Shown here in pieces: positions 5,447 to 6,089 of a stretch of 6,089 nucleotides of DNA. Within the stretch, counting starts at the first letter, position 1, and each line of letters begins with the position of its first letter. Origin of the DNA: Chitinophagia bacterium. GTDB taxonomy: Bacteria > Bacteroidota > Bacteroidia > Chitinophagales > Chitinophagaceae. The notes beneath the pieces were generated by a model. The model did not search any database. It saw only the letters and a program-made list of their open reading frames with translations, and had not been told where the DNA came from. The position numbers and the translations under genes are program-made. The stretch is taken from positions 1-6,089 of the forward strand of contig RGMU01000099.1 of the NCBI GenBank assembly GCA_010021705.1, written 5' to 3'.

Positions 5447-6089
5447 ATGAAATATTTATATTATTGGGTATTGTTGGGTTGTTTTAGCCTTACCACAGCG
5501 TACAGTCAGTGCTTGGTAAGCTATTTGCCCCTGAATACCGGCTTCAACCCTACCCAATATACCCCATTGAGCGCAGGTACTACATCTGCACCTATACATG
5601 ACCATTATTGGGGTACAGACAGTGCAACAAGCAGCATAAGCGGGTCATTGGTGGGGAGTGGTGCTTATGTAATTCAGCGCTATAGTGCATGGGCTATGGC
5701 TCCGGGAACACAGCCCAGTAATTGGCTTTCATGTGTTAACAGTAACGGCTATACCATTAACGGCAATGGTAGCACTGCTTACAACATGGTGTTAGGGCGT
5801 AGCTTTCGCCTTTGCAGTGCCGACAGTGTGCGGGTTTCACTTCGTATTGCCAACGATAACTACATCAGCCGTATAGACATAGACGGTACTACCGTGCTTA
5901 GCTTTGCACAAAGTGCAGGACGCACAGCCGGTAATTACGATAGCTTTACTGCCTTTACGCAAGTAATATATCTGCCGGCGGGTACGCACAGGTTGCACAT
6001 TAAATGCCACAATTTTAACGACTCGGCAGGCTTCAACTATGCGGGGCTATGCATCTATGGCAGTGTGTCATCGGCAACCGGTAAGCCCA
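5447..6089 (+). CDS. secreted protein of unknown function, N-terminal part
   Basis: An open frame of 214 codons runs from ATG 5447 off the right edge, with no stop in view. The first 20 residues (MKYLYYWVLLGCFSLTTAYS) form a short Sec signal peptide with one early lysine, a hydrophobic core and a likely cut before Q21, typical for Bacteroidota. The mature part is rich in Ser, Thr, Gly, Asn and aromatic residues and low in lysine, with alternating patterns suggesting beta strands. One plausible domain covers about 24-206, with segments such as DSVRVSLRIANDNYI, RIDIDGTTVLSF and VIYLPAGTHRLHIKCHNF resembling jelly-roll or carbohydrate-binding modules in outline; I do not recognise the family. 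Five cysteines follow the signal region (22, 96, 123, 187, 202). Large surface proteins of this phylum often end in a type IX secretion sorting domain, which would lie beyond the window. It has its own promoter and is separate from bshC. Confidence 0.82.
   Translation, partial: MKYLYYWVLLGCFSLTTAYSQCLVSYLPLNTGFNPTQYTPLSAGTTSAPIHDHYWGTDSATSSISGSLVGSGAYVIQRYSAWAMAPGTQPSNWLSCVNSNGYTINGNGSTAYNMVLGRSFRLCSADSVRVSLRIANDNYISRIDIDGTTVLSFAQSAGRTAGNYDSFTAFTQVIYLPAGTHRLHIKCHNFNDSAGFNYAGLCIYGSVSSATGKP

Noticed and set aside
5447..5482. Lipoprotein signal (LLGC, cysteine at residue 12)
   Set aside because: Cleavage there would leave a signal of only 11 residues, and the hydrophobic core continues beyond to a normal signal peptidase I site at AYS-Q, so a Sec signal peptide fits better.
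1..6089. CRISPR array, insertion sequence, tRNA/rRNA gene, phage or defence system
   Set aside because: No regularly spaced long repeats, terminal inverted repeats with a transposase, cloverleaf patterns or defence-type proteins were seen; all long frames have housekeeping or secreted-protein assignments.

Overview
The window looks like chromosomal DNA of a member of the Bacteroidota, probably near Chitinophagia/Sphingobacteriia. The reasons are protein-level resemblance (a BshC of the Bacteroidota type, an ABC-F of the YbiT type with the usual Bacteroidota variations), almost no Shine-Dalgarno sequences before the genes, AT-rich gaps, and two copies of TATCTTTGCG that fit the Bacteroidota -7 promoter consensus TAnnTTTG. 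The placement below phylum is an inference. All genes are on the + strand.

Layout: (1) 1-318 is the C-terminal end of an Hsp70 of the HscA type, cut by the left edge. (2) 319-565 is a 247-base gap with a weak terminator-like hairpin, a promoter at 489-496, a nested stem-loop, and a six-codon leader ORF whose stop overlaps the next start. (3) 566-3493 is a tight run of three genes: a YbiT-type ABC-F ATPase, ribonuclease HI (rnhA, 20-base gap) and diaminopimelate epimerase (dapF, 13-base gap). (4) bshC (bacillithiol synthesis, 3563-5179) follows after 69 bases and may be read from the same transcript. (5) 5180-5446 is a 267-base gap with an AT-only hairpin, a degenerate direct repeat of 23-base period, a palindrome, an inverted repeat and a promoter at 5376-5383. 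(6) 5447 to the right edge is the start of a secreted protein of unknown function.

The genes are mostly housekeeping: Fe-S cluster assembly chaperone, ribosome-associated ATPase, RNA/DNA hybrid removal, lysine/peptidoglycan precursor synthesis, and low-molecular-weight thiol synthesis. No single pathway links them, so the cluster looks like a shared transcript rather than a dedicated system.

I found no mobile element, CRISPR array, RNA gene or defence system. The points most worth a second look are: the ABC-F protein, where every recognisable lesion falls in the same composite ATP site; the leader ORF plus stem-loop in front of that gene, which resembles translation-coupled or attenuation control; and the repeat-rich region before the secreted protein gene.
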